Shown: positions 34,930 through 46,467, counted from the stretch's first letter. The stretch: DNA of 64,000 nt from an uncultured Clostridia bacterium (GCA_947625485.1 CANQOP010000005.1:1-64000), one strand, 5' to 3'. Translations and numbers: made by a program. Notes: a model not told the origin generated them from the sequence alone.

Positions 34930-36510
34930 ATGTCTGATAAGAAAGCCGAAAAACGGGCGAAAAGCCAGCCTAAATATCAGGTAAAGAACGCTCTCGTAAA
35001 CTATTATCTTGTGTTAATATTTACGGTCTTTCCATTGTTCTTTACTCAGCAATATTCCAATATACGCCACGATAAGCTGAATTTATTTTTAGTCCTCTCG
35101 TGCTCGCTCATTATCGCTGAGGCGTTCATACTCATTTTCACGGTCTCGAATCAAAGAAAGGAAGTCGGTCTACCGTGCGAAAAGTGGTACAGACGCCTAA
35201 ACTTTACCGACTGCGCTTTCGGCGCGCTGGTGCTTGTGTATTTGCTCTCGACCTTGATTTCGGACTATCCTGCGGACAGCTTCTCGGGTATTCAGGGCAG
35301 AAACAACGGATTGTTTCTGCTTATTGTATATTTTCTAATATACATAATAATTTCACGGTTCTTTAAGTTTAAGAAATACGTTTTTGTGTTATTTGCCGCA
35401 GCGTGTATTGCGGTTTATATTCTTTGCATTCTTAACTTTTTCGGTATTGACCCTCTCGAAATGTATGTCGGATACGGAGATAAAATTATTGATAACTTTA
35501 CCTCTACGATAGGCAATAAAAACATTATGTCCTGCTTTTGCTGTCTTAGTGTTCCGCTTTTTGTGATAATGTATATAAATAAAAGCAGTTTTTTCAGCGG
35601 AAATTTATACCTCTCCGCATCGGGAATCGGATTTGCCGCTATGCTTTGTGCCGACAGCGAAAGCGGATTTCTCGGACTTATACCGACAATGGCAATTATT
35701 TTGCTATACAGCGTGCGCGGGATATATAGACTTCGCCGATTTCTTTTGACCGTTGCGTGTATGCTGTTCTGGACAAAGCTGCTGTGGATTTTCCTTTTGT
35801 TTTCTGACGGCTTGAAGAGGGATTTAGGCGCTATACAGAGATTACTGATTTATGACTATAAAACGCTTATTGCGCTTGTTTTTGTAAGCTCTGCCGCCGC
35901 TTTCCTGTACTGTTTAAGCAGGAAAAACGCCGAAATTAGACCGCCTAAATGGGTGTTCTATATACTGCTCGGTGTTTACGGCGCTCTGATTATAGCCGCT
36001 GTGTCTATGTTTGTGTACTACACGTTTGTAGATACGGAGACTGAACTCGGGTCGGAGCTGAAGTACTTTAGATTCAACGAGAAATGGGGCACTCACCGAG
36101 GATTTATGTGGATAAAGTCGTGGGATATTTTTGTATCTTCGGGTTTAAAAAATATACTGCTCGGCTGTGGTCCTGACACATTCTATACCGCTTTTATGCC
36201 TTATTTTGCGGAGCTCGGCGAACGGTTCGGCGACGCGTCCACGAACTGCGCGCACAACGAGTTTCTGAATTATCTAATTACTACAGGTGTTTTCGGGCTC
36301 GCCGCGTATCTTGCCGTATTCGGCTCTGCAATCGTCAAGGCGTTTAGAAATGCTGAGAAAAATGCGCTCGCGTTTATGCTTATCCTGCCGGTAACGTGTT
36401 ATCTGATACAGAGCACAGTAAACCTTGCGACTCCGATTACAACTCCGTTTCTATTTATTTTCCTTGCGCTTTCTCAGGCGGTTTTTAGAAACCCTCAGAG
36501 GAAACTATGA
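34930..36510 (+). CDS. O-antigen ligase/polymerase (Wzy-like) family membrane protein
   Basis: 526 aa multi-TM; LLGCGPDTFYTAFMPYFAELGERFGDASTNCAHNEFLNYLITTGVFGL. Confidence 0.85.
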   Translation: MSDKKAEKRAKSQPKYQVKNALVNYYLVLIFTVFPLFFTQQYSNIRHDKLNLFLVLSCSLIIAEAFILIFTVSNQRKEVGLPCEKWYRRLNFTDCAFGALVLVYLLSTLISDYPADSFSGIQGRNNGLFLLIVYFLIYIIISRFFKFKKYVFVLFAAACIAVYILCILNFFGIDPLEMYVGYGDKIIDNFTSTIGNKNIMSCFCCLSVPLFVIMYINKSSFFSGNLYLSASGIGFAAMLCADSESGFLGLIPTMAIILLYSVRGIYRLRRFLLTVACMLFWTKLLWIFLLFSDGLKRDLGAIQRLLIYDYKTLIALVFVSSAAAFLYCLSRKNAEIRPPKWVFYILLGVYGALIIAAVSMFVYYTFVDTETELGSELKYFRFNEKWGTHRGFMWIKSWDIFVSSGLKNILLGCGPDTFYTAFMPYFAELGERFGDASTNCAHNEFLNYLITTGVFGLAAYLAVFGSAIVKAFRNAEKNALAFMLILPVTCYLIQSTVNLATPITTPFLFIFLALSQAVFRNPQRKL

Positions 36511-36515
36511 CTATT

Positions 36516-36540
36516 AAAAACTCCCGTTTCGGGAGTTTTT
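36516..36540 (+). terminator. intrinsic terminator
   Basis: aaaaactcccg-ttt-cgggagttttt. Confidence 0.9.
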
Positions 36541-36705
36541 CTTTATAAGAAAAATAAATGTCGTAATTTTTATATTTATGCCTGTTTTCCTCTATACAAA
36601 ATTAGGTAAAAGTATATCCGAAATCGGTTGCCATATCTGTTGAGATATGGTATAATAATCAATAATAGTGTCTTGCTATGTTTTGCGTTGGAGGAGGCTA
36701 AAGCT

Positions 36706-37215
36706 TTGGTTATTCTGGGAATTGATCCCGGTTATGCGATAGTCGGCTGGGGACTTGTCGAGTTTAAGAACAATACATACAGACCTCTGCGCTACGGAGC
36801 AATAATAACCGACGCCGATACCGACTTCAACAAGCGGCTTGAAATCGTATATAACGATTTGTGCGAGATTATCGCAAGATTCAAGCCGGACGCTGTTTCT
36901 ATAGAAAGGCTTTACTTTACGACTAACCGTAAAACCGCGATTATGGTAGCGGAGGCAAGGGGCGTTATTCTGCTTGCAGGGCAGAAAAATAATCTGCCGA
37001 TTTACGAATATACGCCGCTTCAGGTCAAGACCGCCGTCACAGGATACGGAAAAGCGAAAAAACAGCAGGTTATGGAAATGACCCGCAGACTGCTCAATCT
37101 TCCTGAAGTGCCTAAGCCGGACGATACGGCGGACGCACTTGCAATAGCAATAGCCCACGGTCAGACCGCCGGAAGCGAGCTAAGGCGAAGAATGTACAGA
37201 GAGGGGAATATTTAG
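36706..37215 (+). CDS. ruvC: crossover junction endodeoxyribonuclease RuvC
   Basis: VILGIDPGYAIVGWG...IERLYF...PDDTADALAIAIAH; TTG start with SD ggaggagg. Confidence 0.93.
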   Translation: MVILGIDPGYAIVGWGLVEFKNNTYRPLRYGAIITDADTDFNKRLEIVYNDLCEIIARFKPDAVSIERLYFTTNRKTAIMVAEARGVILLAGQKNNLPIYEYTPLQVKTAVTGYGKAKKQQVMEMTRRLLNLPEVPKPDDTADALAIAIAHGQTAGSELRRRMYREGNI

Positions 37216-37814
37216 TGTACTACAGCGTCAGAGGAGAGGTTATCTATCTCGGACCGGGTGTAGCCGTGGTTGAATGCGGCGGAGTCGGATATAAGTGCCA
37301 GACTACATTTAACACACAGAAAAATCTTAAAATAAATACGGAGGCAAAGCTTTATACATATCTGAGCGTCCGTGAGGACGCTATGGAGCTGTACGGCTTT
37401 GCTACTCAGGAGGAGCTTTCTGCGTTTAAGCTCTTAATTGGCGTCAGCGGAGTAGGTCCTAAGGTGGGACTCGCGATACTTTCGGCGCTTTCACCACAGC
37501 AAATCGCTTTTGCGATTTCATCGGGCGATATTAAGACTGTTACGCTTGCCCAGGGAGTAGGGAAAAAGCTTGCGCAAAGGATTATACTGGAGCTTAAAGA
37601 TAAATTTAATATAGGCGCAGAGTCGGAAACCTTGTCGGTCGGAAACACAACGCCTGCGGGCTATACCACAGGGAACGTGCCTAAGGCTATTGAGGCGCTC
37701 GGCGTGCTTGGATACAGCTCTTCGGACGTCGCTCCGTTTATCTCAACACTCGACAGCACTCTGCCCGTCGAACAGCTTATCGGCGAGACCCTGAAGTTAA
37801 TGGGAAGAAATTAA
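37215..37814 (+). CDS. ruvA: Holliday junction branch migration protein RuvA
   Basis: MYYSVRGEVIYLGPGVAVVECGGVGYKCQ...GVGPKVGLAILS. Confidence 0.94.
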   Translation: MYYSVRGEVIYLGPGVAVVECGGVGYKCQTTFNTQKNLKINTEAKLYTYLSVREDAMELYGFATQEELSAFKLLIGVSGVGPKVGLAILSALSPQQIAFAISSGDIKTVTLAQGVGKKLAQRIILELKDKFNIGAESETLSVGNTTPAGYTTGNVPKAIEALGVLGYSSSDVAPFISTLDSTLPVEQLIGETLKLMGRN

Positions 37815-37835
37815 CAGTAATAACAGAGGATAGAA

Positions 37836-38906
37836 ATGAGTATAGAATTTTCAGATGAATTTGATTTTGAAAATCGAATAGTGGATAATACCGAAATTCC
37901 GGAGGACAGCATTGACGGCGAAAATCCGCTGAGACCGAAAACCCTCGACGATTATATCGGACAGGAGACGGTCAAGGAAAATCTTCGCGTGTTTATTGAC
38001 GCGGCTAAGCAGAGAGGCGAGACGCTCGACCACGTTCTGCTTTACGGCCCTCCGGGACTCGGTAAAACGACGCTTTCGGCGATTATAGCAAACGAGCTGG
38101 GCGTTTCCGTGAGAATTACATCGGGTCCCGCAATCGAGAAGCCCGGCGACCTCGCCTCGCTCCTTACCAATCTCAATCAGGGAGACGTGCTTTTTATCGA
38201 CGAAATCCACCGACTCAGCCGAGCGGTTGAGGAGATTTTATATCCGTCGATGGAGGACTTTGCGATAGATATTATTACCGGGAAAGGACAGATGGCGACC
38301 TCATATCATCTTCCTCTGCCGAAGTTTACGCTCGTAGGAGCGACGACAAGGGCGGGACAGCTCACCGCTCCGCTCAGAGACCGTTTTGGCGTGGTGCTCA
38401 GACTTGAGCTGTATTCCACAGAGGAGCTCGCTCAGATAGTCGAGCGAAGCGCAAAAATTTTAGACGTAGAGATTGAGCGCGAAGGCGCGCTTGAGATTGC
38501 CTCGCGTTCACGCGGTACGCCGAGAATTGCTAACCGCTTGTTAAAGCGTGTTAGGGACTTTGCGCAGGTTATGTCCGACGGAGTTATTACAGTAGAAACC
38601 GCGCAGATTGCCCTTGAGAGACTTGGCGTTGACGAGCTTGGACTTGACAGCAACGACAGGCGAATGCTGGAGGCGATAGTGAATTTTTATAACGGAGGCC
38701 CCGTGGGACTTGAAACTCTTGCGGCGGCAATCGGCGAGGAGGCAATCACGATAGAGGATGTCTACGAGCCTTATCTTCTGCAAATCGGGTTTTTAAGCCG
38801 TACCCCGAGAGGCAGATGTATAACCGCTCAGGCGTGCGAACACCTCGGTCTGAAATTTCCGAAGGGCGTGCAGGCAGTACAGCCGACATTATTCGATAAT
38901 AAATAA
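37836..38906 (+). CDS. ruvB: Holliday junction helicase RuvB
   Basis: [50 protein letters not shown]. Confidence 0.97.
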   Translation: MSIEFSDEFDFENRIVDNTEIPEDSIDGENPLRPKTLDDYIGQETVKENLRVFIDAAKQRGETLDHVLLYGPPGLGKTTLSAIIANELGVSVRITSGPAIEKPGDLASLLTNLNQGDVLFIDEIHRLSRAVEEILYPSMEDFAIDIITGKGQMATSYHLPLPKFTLVGATTRAGQLTAPLRDRFGVVLRLELYSTEELAQIVERSAKILDVEIEREGALEIASRSRGTPRIANRLLKRVRDFAQVMSDGVITVETAQIALERLGVDELGLDSNDRRMLEAIVNFYNGGPVGLETLAAAIGEEAITIEDVYEPYLLQIGFLSRTPRGRCITAQACEHLGLKFPKGVQAVQPTLFDNK

Positions 38907-38928
38907 TTTAAAAGAATGGAGAACAATA

Positions 38929-40278
38929 ATGGGTAGATTATTCGGCACAGACGGTGCAAGAGGAATTGCGAATACAGAGCTCACTCCGGAGCTTGCTATG
39001 AATATAGGCAGAGCGGTCGCTATGGAGCTTATAAGCGACAGCGTAAAGCACCCAACCTTTCTCATAGGAAAGGATACGCGCCGCTCGGGCGATATGCTTG
39101 AAGGCGCGCTGATTGCGGGACTTTGCTCGGCAGGCGCTAATGTTAAACTGCTCGGGGTCGTTCCTACCCCTGCGGTGGCTTACCTTATCGGAAAGTATAG
39201 GGCAGACGCAGGTATTATGATTTCCGCTTCTCACAATCCGTTCGAGTTCAACGGAATTAAAATTTTCAGCGATGAGGGCTTTAAGCTTCCTGATGATTTG
39301 GAGGAACAGATAGAATCTATTGTTCTCGACCATAAAGTGCCCTACAAGAAAGCCGAGGGAGAGGATATCGGTACCGTCGAGAACGTACTTACGGCGGTTG
39401 ATGATTACATTGACCACATTGTGTCTACAATAGATTATGATTTGCGCGGTATGAATCTTGCGCTCGACTGCTCGAATGGCTCGTCCTCAATGACTGCGAA
39501 AAAGCTTTTCATGCGTCTCGGAGCGAGGGTTCATATGCTCAATGACAACCCCGACGGAGTTAATATAAATAAGGACTGCGGCTCGACGCATATCGAGGGC
39601 TTGCAGAAATTTGTTGTCGAAAACTTTTGCGACGCGGGTCTTGCGTTTGACGGCGACGCCGACAGGTGTCTTGCTGTTGACGACAAGGGTCAGCTCGTTG
39701 ACGGCGACTACATAATCGCTATCATTGCGGCAGATATGAAAAGTCAGGGCAAGCTCAAGAAAAATGCCGTAGTGGGTACGGTTATGACGAATTTGGGCTT
39801 TAACCGTTTCTGCGACGAAAACGGAATGAAGTTTATATCTACCAAAGTAGGAGACAGGTATGTTCTCGAGGCTATGGTTCAGGAGGGCTATAACATCGGC
39901 GGCGAGCAGAGCGGTCACGTTATTATGCTCGACTACTGCACCACGGGCGACGGCGAGCTTACTGGCGCAAAGCTTATGAGCCTTATCAACCGCCGTGACG
40001 CTAAGCTTAGCTCGATAGCAACCCTTATGGAACGTTTTCCTCAGGTTCTCATAAATGTCAATATAAGCAACCAGGGTAAGCTTATGTTCCACACCGACAA
40101 GGTTGTCAGGGAGGAAATTAAGAAGGTATCGGATATTCTCGGCGACAGCGGAAGAGTTTTAGTCCGTCCGTCAGGCACAGAGCCGCTCGTCAGAGTTATG
40201 CTCGAGGGAGAGGATATAGATAAAATAACGGAGTATGCTAACCGTATAGCGGACGTAATTAAAGAAAGACTTGCGTAA
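38929..40278 (+). CDS. glmM: phosphoglucosamine mutase
   Basis: MGRLFGTDGARGIANTELTPELA; GIMISASHNPFEFNGIKIF. Confidence 0.96.
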   Translation: MGRLFGTDGARGIANTELTPELAMNIGRAVAMELISDSVKHPTFLIGKDTRRSGDMLEGALIAGLCSAGANVKLLGVVPTPAVAYLIGKYRADAGIMISASHNPFEFNGIKIFSDEGFKLPDDLEEQIESIVLDHKVPYKKAEGEDIGTVENVLTAVDDYIDHIVSTIDYDLRGMNLALDCSNGSSSMTAKKLFMRLGARVHMLNDNPDGVNINKDCGSTHIEGLQKFVVENFCDAGLAFDGDADRCLAVDDKGQLVDGDYIIAIIAADMKSQGKLKKNAVVGTVMTNLGFNRFCDENGMKFISTKVGDRYVLEAMVQEGYNIGGEQSGHVIMLDYCTTGDGELTGAKLMSLINRRDAKLSSIATLMERFPQVLINVNISNQGKLMFHTDKVVREEIKKVSDILGDSGRVLVRPSGTEPLVRVMLEGEDIDKITEYANRIADVIKERLA

Positions 40279-41141
40279 TGAGAGTATATGAAAACTGGAA
40301 GGATTACGAGCTTATCGACTGCTCCGACGGCGAACGTCTTGAGCGATGGGGCGGCATAATTCTTATCCGTCCCGACCCTCAGATTATCTGGAGTTCCGGA
40401 AAGAAAAATCCGTTGTGGCGCAGTGCTCACGCGCGCTATCACCGTTCAAGTAAGGGCGGCGGAAGCTGGGAAATGTATAAAAAAGTTCCCGACAGCTGGA
40501 GCATAAATTTTAAAAATCTGGTGTTTAACGTAAAGCCTATGGGCTTTAAGCACACGGGCGTTTTCCCCGAACAGGCGGTAAACTGGGATTGGGTTCAGAA
40601 AAAAATCGCAGTGGAAAAACGTGAGCTTAACGTGCTTAATCTTTTCGGATATACCGGCTGTGCCACCCTGGCGTGTATGGACGCTGGGGCGAGGGTGTGT
40701 CACGTTGACGCGAGCAAGGGTATGGTATCCTGGGCGAGAGAAAACGCTGTTTCCTCAAAAATCGCCGACAAACCCGTGCGCTGGCTCGTAGACGACTGCG
40801 TAAAATTCGTACAGCGTGAAATCCGCCGCGGCAATAAGTACGACGGAATTATAATGGACCCTCCGTCCTACGGCAGGGGTCCCGGCGGTGAAGTGTGGAA
40901 GATTGAAGAAAAGCTTTATTCTTTTCTGGAATTATGTATACAGGTTTTATCGGATAATCCGTCATTTTTACTGCTTAATTCCTATACAACGGGACTTTCG
41001 CCCGCAGTGATGGAGTATCTTTTAAATATTCAGCTTTGCCGCAGATTCGGCGGTAAAGTAAGCTCGGACGAAATCGGGCTTAAAGTAACTGAGTCGGGGC
41101 TGTGTCTGCCCTGCGGCTCAACGGTAATTTGGGAGAAATAA
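40278..41141 (+). CDS. class I SAM-dependent methyltransferase (RlmI/RlmK-like)
   Basis: LNVLNLFGYTGCATLACMDAGARVCHVDASKGMVSWARENA; DGIIMDPPSYGRG. Confidence 0.85.
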   Translation: MRVYENWKDYELIDCSDGERLERWGGIILIRPDPQIIWSSGKKNPLWRSAHARYHRSSKGGGSWEMYKKVPDSWSINFKNLVFNVKPMGFKHTGVFPEQAVNWDWVQKKIAVEKRELNVLNLFGYTGCATLACMDAGARVCHVDASKGMVSWARENAVSSKIADKPVRWLVDDCVKFVQREIRRGNKYDGIIMDPPSYGRGPGGEVWKIEEKLYSFLELCIQVLSDNPSFLLLNSYTTGLSPAVMEYLLNIQLCRRFGGKVSSDEIGLKVTESGLCLPCGSTVIWEK

Positions 41142-41969
41142 ATGAGTTTTATATCGGCTGAAAATGTAAAGTTTTCTTATGACGAAGAGAAAAAGAATGT
41201 TCTTGACGACGTCAGCCTTAAAATTGAAAAGGGTGAGTTTGTGGCGCTGCTCGGTCATAACGGATGCGGCAAATCCACAATGGCGAAGACCCTGAACGCA
41301 ATGCTGCTGCCCAATGAGGGTACAGTATTCGTGGATAATATGGACACGAAGAATGATGAGCTTGTGTTTGAAATTCGCCGCAACGTAGGTCTTGTTCTGC
41401 AAAATCCCGACAACCAGCTTGTTGCGAGCATTATCGAGGAGGACGTGGCGTTCGGACCCGAAAATCTCGGCGTAGAGCCTGAGGAAATACGCAGGCGTGT
41501 TGATAAAGCGCTTAAAACAGTCGGTATGTATGAATACCGTACGCACGCTCCCCACAAGCTTTCGGGAGGTCAGAAACAGCGCGTGGCGATTGCGGGAATA
41601 CTCGCAATGCAGCCGAGCTGTATCGTTTTTGACGAGCCGACAGCTATGCTTGACCCGAACGGCCGAGAGGAGGTTATGCGTACTATCCATACCCTGAAAA
41701 AGCAGGGAATAACAATAGTTTTAATTACCCATTATATGAACGAGGCTGTTCAGGCGGACAGAGTTGTCGTTATGGACGGCGGCAAAATCTTAATAGAGGG
41801 CAAGCCCAGAGATGTTTTCTCGCAGGTAACGATGCTTAAAAAGCATAGTCTGGACGTGCCTCAGGCGACCGATTTAGCGTACAGGCTTATTGGCGCAGGA
41901 CTGCGCTTTGTAAATATGCCGCTCACTGACGAGGAATGTGTGAGTTTTCTCGAGGAGGTGCTGAAGTGA
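41142..41969 (+). CDS. ecfA1: energy-coupling factor transporter ATPase EcfA1
   Basis: [40 protein letters not shown]. Confidence 0.93.
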   Translation: MSFISAENVKFSYDEEKKNVLDDVSLKIEKGEFVALLGHNGCGKSTMAKTLNAMLLPNEGTVFVDNMDTKNDELVFEIRRNVGLVLQNPDNQLVASIIEEDVAFGPENLGVEPEEIRRRVDKALKTVGMYEYRTHAPHKLSGGQKQRVAIAGILAMQPSCIVFDEPTAMLDPNGREEVMRTIHTLKKQGITIVLITHYMNEAVQADRVVVMDGGKILIEGKPRDVFSQVTMLKKHSLDVPQATDLAYRLIGAGLRFVNMPLTDEECVSFLEEVLK

Positions 41970-42829
41970 GTATAATAGAGGTAAGAAATCTATCGTACAC
42001 TTACGGTATCGGCACTCCGTTCCAGAAAACAGCCGTTGAAGATGTAAGCCTCAGCATAAACGAGGGAGAGATTATCGGACTTATCGGTCACACCGGCTCG
42101 GGAAAGAGCACATTTGTGCAAATGTTAAACGGGCTTATCCGCCCCACCTCGGGTCAGGTTTTTCTCGACGGAAAAGATATATGGGAAAAGCCGAAGGAAA
42201 TAAGAAAGGTACGTTTTCGCGTGGGTATGGTTTTCCAGTACCCCGAGTACCAGCTATTTGATGAAACAGTTTATAAGGACATCAGCTTCGGTCCCATGAA
42301 CAAAGGCTTATCGGCAGATGAAATCGACCGGACAGTCCGCAGGGCGGCGAGGTTTACGGGACTTTCCGACCAGCTTTTAGACAAGTCTCCCTTCGATTTA
42401 TCGGGCGGCGAAAAGCGCCGCGCGGCTATTGCGGGAGTTATAGCTATGGACCCCGATGTGCTCGTGCTCGACGAGCCGACGGCGGGACTCGACCCGCTCG
42501 GAAGAGATTTGCTTCTTTCTCAGATTATGCAGTATCATAGGGAGCGCAGGAACACGATATTTTTCGTGTCGCACAGTATGGAGGATATTGCACGCGCAGC
42601 CGATAAGGTTATGGTAATGAACCGCGGCCGCCTCGAAATGTTCGATACCCCGAAAAACATATTCGCACGCGTTGACGAGATACAGAGTATGGGACTTCGC
42701 GTTCCGCAGATTACGCGAATTATGACCGCTCTGCGCGAGAAGGGATATCCCTTTTCCGACGGTATTCTCACCGTCGAGCAGGCGTTAGATGAGGTTGTAA
42801 GCCTTCTGAAAAAGGAGGGTAAAATATGA
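41966..42829 (+). CDS. ecfA2: energy-coupling factor transporter ATPase EcfA2
   Basis: [41 protein letters not shown] start overlapping ecfA1 stop. Confidence 0.93.
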   Translation: MSIIEVRNLSYTYGIGTPFQKTAVEDVSLSINEGEIIGLIGHTGSGKSTFVQMLNGLIRPTSGQVFLDGKDIWEKPKEIRKVRFRVGMVFQYPEYQLFDETVYKDISFGPMNKGLSADEIDRTVRRAARFTGLSDQLLDKSPFDLSGGEKRRAAIAGVIAMDPDVLVLDEPTAGLDPLGRDLLLSQIMQYHRERRNTIFFVSHSMEDIARAADKVMVMNRGRLEMFDTPKNIFARVDEIQSMGLRVPQITRIMTALREKGYPFSDGILTVEQALDEVVSLLKKEGKI

Positions 42830-43638
42830 TTCGTGACATTGCGCTAGGTCAATATATACCGAGTAAGGGCGTTATCCATAGAATGGATCCGAGGGCGAAA
42901 ATCGTTCTTCTTATTGCGTTTATCGTGATGATATTCTGCACCTTCAATTTTGCCGCTCTCGGTGTTGTCGCCGCGGCGATTGTTGTTGTAATTTTACTCT
43001 CAGATGTGCCATTAAAAATGTACTTTAAAAGTTTGAAAGTCATTTTTTTGATTATAATTATTACATCTCTGCTCAATATGTTCTACGGTCAGGGCGACCC
43101 GATATGGCAGTTCGGCATACTGAAAATCACAATGGCGGGAATATACCGCGCGATTTTCGTTTCCGTGAGGATTATACTTTTGATTCTCATAAGCTCGTGC
43201 CTTACCTTTACGACCTCGCCCACAGACCTTACCGACGCTATCGAACGCCTTATGAAACCGCTTAGAGTTTTTCATATTAAGGTGCACGAGATTGCGATGA
43301 TGATGACGATTGCGCTCCGATTTGTGCCCACGCTCCTCGAGGAGACTGATAAGATAATGTCCGCTCAGAAGGCCAGGGGAGCCGATATGGAGTCGGGCGG
43401 AATAATTAAGAAAGTAAAGGCGATGACGCCCGTGCTAATTCCTCTGTTCGTTTCGGCTTTTCGGCGCGCTTACGAGCTGGCTATGGCTATGGAGTGCCGC
43501 TGCTATCACGGAGGCGACGGCAGGACGCGAATGAAGACTCTGCATATAAAAGGGCTGGACTTAATTTGTATCGCGTTCTCGGCGTTCGTACTCGCAGGTA
43601 TAATTGTGTGCAATATTTGCTTAACTGCTGTGATATGA
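42826..43638 (+). CDS. ecfT: energy-coupling factor transporter transmembrane protein EcfT
   Basis: LGQYIPSKGVIHRMDPRAKIVL; KARGADMESGG. Confidence 0.95.
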   Translation: MIRDIALGQYIPSKGVIHRMDPRAKIVLLIAFIVMIFCTFNFAALGVVAAAIVVVILLSDVPLKMYFKSLKVIFLIIIITSLLNMFYGQGDPIWQFGILKITMAGIYRAIFVSVRIILLILISSCLTFTTSPTDLTDAIERLMKPLRVFHIKVHEIAMMMTIALRFVPTLLEETDKIMSAQKARGADMESGGIIKKVKAMTPVLIPLFVSAFRRAYELAMAMECRCYHGGDGRTRMKTLHIKGLDLICIAFSAFVLAGIIVCNICLTAVI

Positions 43639-44372
43639 GAAATTTATTGATTACTATTTGCTACGACGGCAAAAGCTTTTGCGGCTGGCAGATACAAAAA
43701 AACGGCGTAACCGTTCAAGAGGTGTTTCAGGACTCTCTTAAAAAAGTTGCGGGAAGCTTTTCCGACCTCAAAGGGTGCAGCCGCACCGACAGCGGAGTTC
43801 ACGCCAATATGTATTGTATAAGCGTGAGAATTTCCCACCCGATACCCTCCGAGAGGCTCAAAGCCGCACTTAACCGCTGGCTTCCGAGCTCGGTTGTCTG
43901 CCTTGACTGCAAAGAGGTATCCGAAGATTTTCATGCGCGCTACTGCTGTAAAAGCAAGCAGTATATTTATAAGATATGGAACAGCGATACGCGCAATCCG
44001 TTTCTCGACGGTTATGCGTTGTTCTATAGGTATAAGCTCGACGAAAAGCTCTTAAACAGAGCTGCTCAGGCTTATGTCGGGAAACACGACTTCACCTCAT
44101 TCTGCACGAAGGACAAGCGCAAAACGGGTGATATGACAAGAAATGTCAAAATGTTTACCGTAAAGCGTGATGGAGAGCTTGTGACAATGACCGTGGAGGC
44201 GGACGGCTTTCTGTATAATATGGTACGGATAATGGTCGGCACGCTTCTGGAGGTGGCTCAGGGAAAAATCGCGCCCGATTCCATAAAGGATATTATTGAA
44301 AAAAAAGACCGCTCCTTTGCGGGAGCAACCGCTCGGGCTTGCGGACTGTACTTAAATAAAGTCAACTATTAA
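43635..44372 (+). CDS. truA: tRNA pseudouridine(38-40) synthase TruA
   Basis: ITICYDGKSFCGWQIQKNGVTVQEVFQDSLKK; GCSRTDSGVHA. Confidence 0.95.
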   Translation: MRNLLITICYDGKSFCGWQIQKNGVTVQEVFQDSLKKVAGSFSDLKGCSRTDSGVHANMYCISVRISHPIPSERLKAALNRWLPSSVVCLDCKEVSEDFHARYCCKSKQYIYKIWNSDTRNPFLDGYALFYRYKLDEKLLNRAAQAYVGKHDFTSFCTKDKRKTGDMTRNVKMFTVKRDGELVTMTVEADGFLYNMVRIMVGTLLEVAQGKIAPDSIKDIIEKKDRSFAGATARACGLYLNKVNY

Positions 44373-44382
44373 CGGAGTAACT

Positions 44383-45663
44383 ATGAAGATAAGAAAGGGC
44401 GGGCGCTACAGCGTCCGTAACGTGGAAAAGAGAAAAAGGAACAGGCGGGAGGTCATAAGCTATGAGGACGTACCGCTCGAGGAATATAACGACGAACGCA
44501 CACAGATTTCAAAGCCTGCCGTTAAGCGTATTCTCGTATGTCTTGCGCTTATTACAGTGCTCGGACTTGCGGTATTCGTAATTTCAAACAGCGATAACCT
44601 TACGCCCGACAAAATCGGCAATTGGTTAAAGTACGAAGTGTTCGGCTCACACGATAACGGGTATCCCGTGAAAATTACCGGTACGAGCGTAAACGACGGA
44701 AACTTTCTATGCGACGGAGATATATGCTACGTTTCCGACACTTCGTTCGAGTCGCTGAGTCCGTCGGGTAACGGAGTCGGCTATAATCAGCACAGCTTTG
44801 CGAATCCCGTGCTATGTACTGCGGGGGACAATGTTCTTATTTACAACCTCGGCGGAAACGGATTTGTCACGGGTACTAAAAAACAGCTCGAATCAACTAA
44901 GGATACCGAGAAGTACATTATAACAGCCGATATTAACAGCAGCGGCTATTACGCTGTAGTGACAGAAGCGGACGGCTACCTTTCAAAGCTTTTTGTATAT
45001 AATAGAGATAAGGAGAAGATATATACATACTCCTTTGCCGAGTATTACATAACCGGAGTTGCCCTTAATGAATCGGGCACGGGGTGTGTGGCTTGCGGAG
45101 TAACAGGTGACAACGGAAGCCTTATCGGGGCGGCGTATGTGCTTGATTTTACCTCTGAAGAGCCTGTAGCGACCTATCCGCTTGACGAAAATATTATTTA
45201 TAGTGTAAAATATCTGAATTCGAGCACCGCCTGTATGGTGGGCAGCAGCTCTGCGTATATGCTCGACATAGGCGCGTCAAAGCTGAATCAGGTTGAATAC
45301 AAACAAATGGAGCTTACCGCATTTGATATAGACACAGACACCGACTCTCTTGTACTCTCCCTATCGAGAAGCGGAGACGGACGTAAGTGTTCGGTTGAAT
45401 ACGTGGACCGAAACGGAGAAGTGATAGGTGTTAACGATACAGACTGCGAGATTTCCTCAATAAGTCTTTACAAAAATCGTATAGCTGCGCTAGACAATAC
45501 GATGTGCTATCTGTTCGATACGGACGGAAACGAGCTGGGAAACGCGGACGCGGGAATAGGCGCAAAATCGGTACGGCTTGAGAATACCGCGAGCGCATAC
45601 GTTCTCGGTATAAACGAAATACGAAAAATTTCGGAGTTTAACTATAAGGACGATAAGCAATGA
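44383..45663 (+). CDS. DUF5711-like membrane-anchored beta-propeller-like protein
   Basis: Single N-terminal TM then repeated WD/YVTN-like blades; operonic between truA and cvpA. Confidence 0.6.
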   Translation: MKIRKGGRYSVRNVEKRKRNRREVISYEDVPLEEYNDERTQISKPAVKRILVCLALITVLGLAVFVISNSDNLTPDKIGNWLKYEVFGSHDNGYPVKITGTSVNDGNFLCDGDICYVSDTSFESLSPSGNGVGYNQHSFANPVLCTAGDNVLIYNLGGNGFVTGTKKQLESTKDTEKYIITADINSSGYYAVVTEADGYLSKLFVYNRDKEKIYTYSFAEYYITGVALNESGTGCVACGVTGDNGSLIGAAYVLDFTSEEPVATYPLDENIIYSVKYLNSSTACMVGSSSAYMLDIGASKLNQVEYKQMELTAFDIDTDTDSLVLSLSRSGDGRKCSVEYVDRNGEVIGVNDTDCEISSISLYKNRIAALDNTMCYLFDTDGNELGNADAGIGAKSVRLENTASAYVLGINEIRKISEFNYKDDKQ

Positions 45664-46448
45664 TTCTCGATATTGTACTGGTCGGTGCAGTGACCCTGCT
45701 CATAATTATCGGAGCGGTTCGAGGAATAGCCCGAACTCTCTATAACCTTTTGAGCGTATTCCTCTCGGGGATTCTCGCTTATTTTGCCGGGAAGGCGTCG
45801 GCAGGCTGGATTTTCGACAATTTCATAGCGGCGTCTATAGAAAAGAGCGTGACCGATTCTATTGCGAATACCGCTCAGAGCGCGGGAAATGCAGTTCAAA
45901 ACGCCATTGACGGTTTGCCCGATTATGTGACGGGTATTTTGGAAATGTTCGGAATAAACACGGATTCGCTTGCAGGCTCTGTCGGCGGAGCGGCTGATTC
46001 GTCCGCAGACGTGATAACTAAAGCGATAGTCGGCGCAATCGCGCCTACTATGACCGCAGTGCTGAGCGTTTTTCTGCTTGTTGTTCTGTTCATTATTTTG
46101 ATTCTTATTTTTAAACTTTTGTCAAGAAAGTTTTTAAAATTGTTTGAACTTCCGATTATTCGCAGTGTAAACAAGCTGCTCGGCGGTGCCTTGGGAATGT
46201 GCGAAGGAATAATCGTTTGTTACATATTCATACTCGTGTGCAGGATTATTCTCCCGTTTTCGCAGGAGCCGTTTATACCGCCCGAAATGATAGAGTCCTC
46301 CATTATATTCAGGACGGTATACTACTCGGATTTTCTGAATACGGTTTCTCAGCTTATTACAATGGGTAGTAACACGGTAGATGAGGTTAAGGGTTTTTTC
46401 AGTGCCGACCCTACTGTCTCGGCAGAGACGGTAAAAGCGCTGAATTAA
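45660..46448 (+). CDS. CvpA family protein
   Basis: DIVLVGAVTLLIIIGAVRGIARTLYNLLSVFLSGILAYF; C-terminal TMs. Confidence 0.85.
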   Translation: MILDIVLVGAVTLLIIIGAVRGIARTLYNLLSVFLSGILAYFAGKASAGWIFDNFIAASIEKSVTDSIANTAQSAGNAVQNAIDGLPDYVTGILEMFGINTDSLAGSVGGAADSSADVITKAIVGAIAPTMTAVLSVFLLVVLFIILILIFKLLSRKFLKLFELPIIRSVNKLLGGALGMCEGIIVCYIFILVCRIILPFSQEPFIPPEMIESSIIFRTVYYSDFLNTVSQLITMGSNTVDEVKGFFSADPTVSAETVKALN

Positions 46449-46467
46449 GGGATATGATGAGGTAATT

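Noticed and set aside
39487-40092. 201-aa minus-strand ORF in glmM
   Set aside because: Antisense to a strongly conserved housekeeping gene
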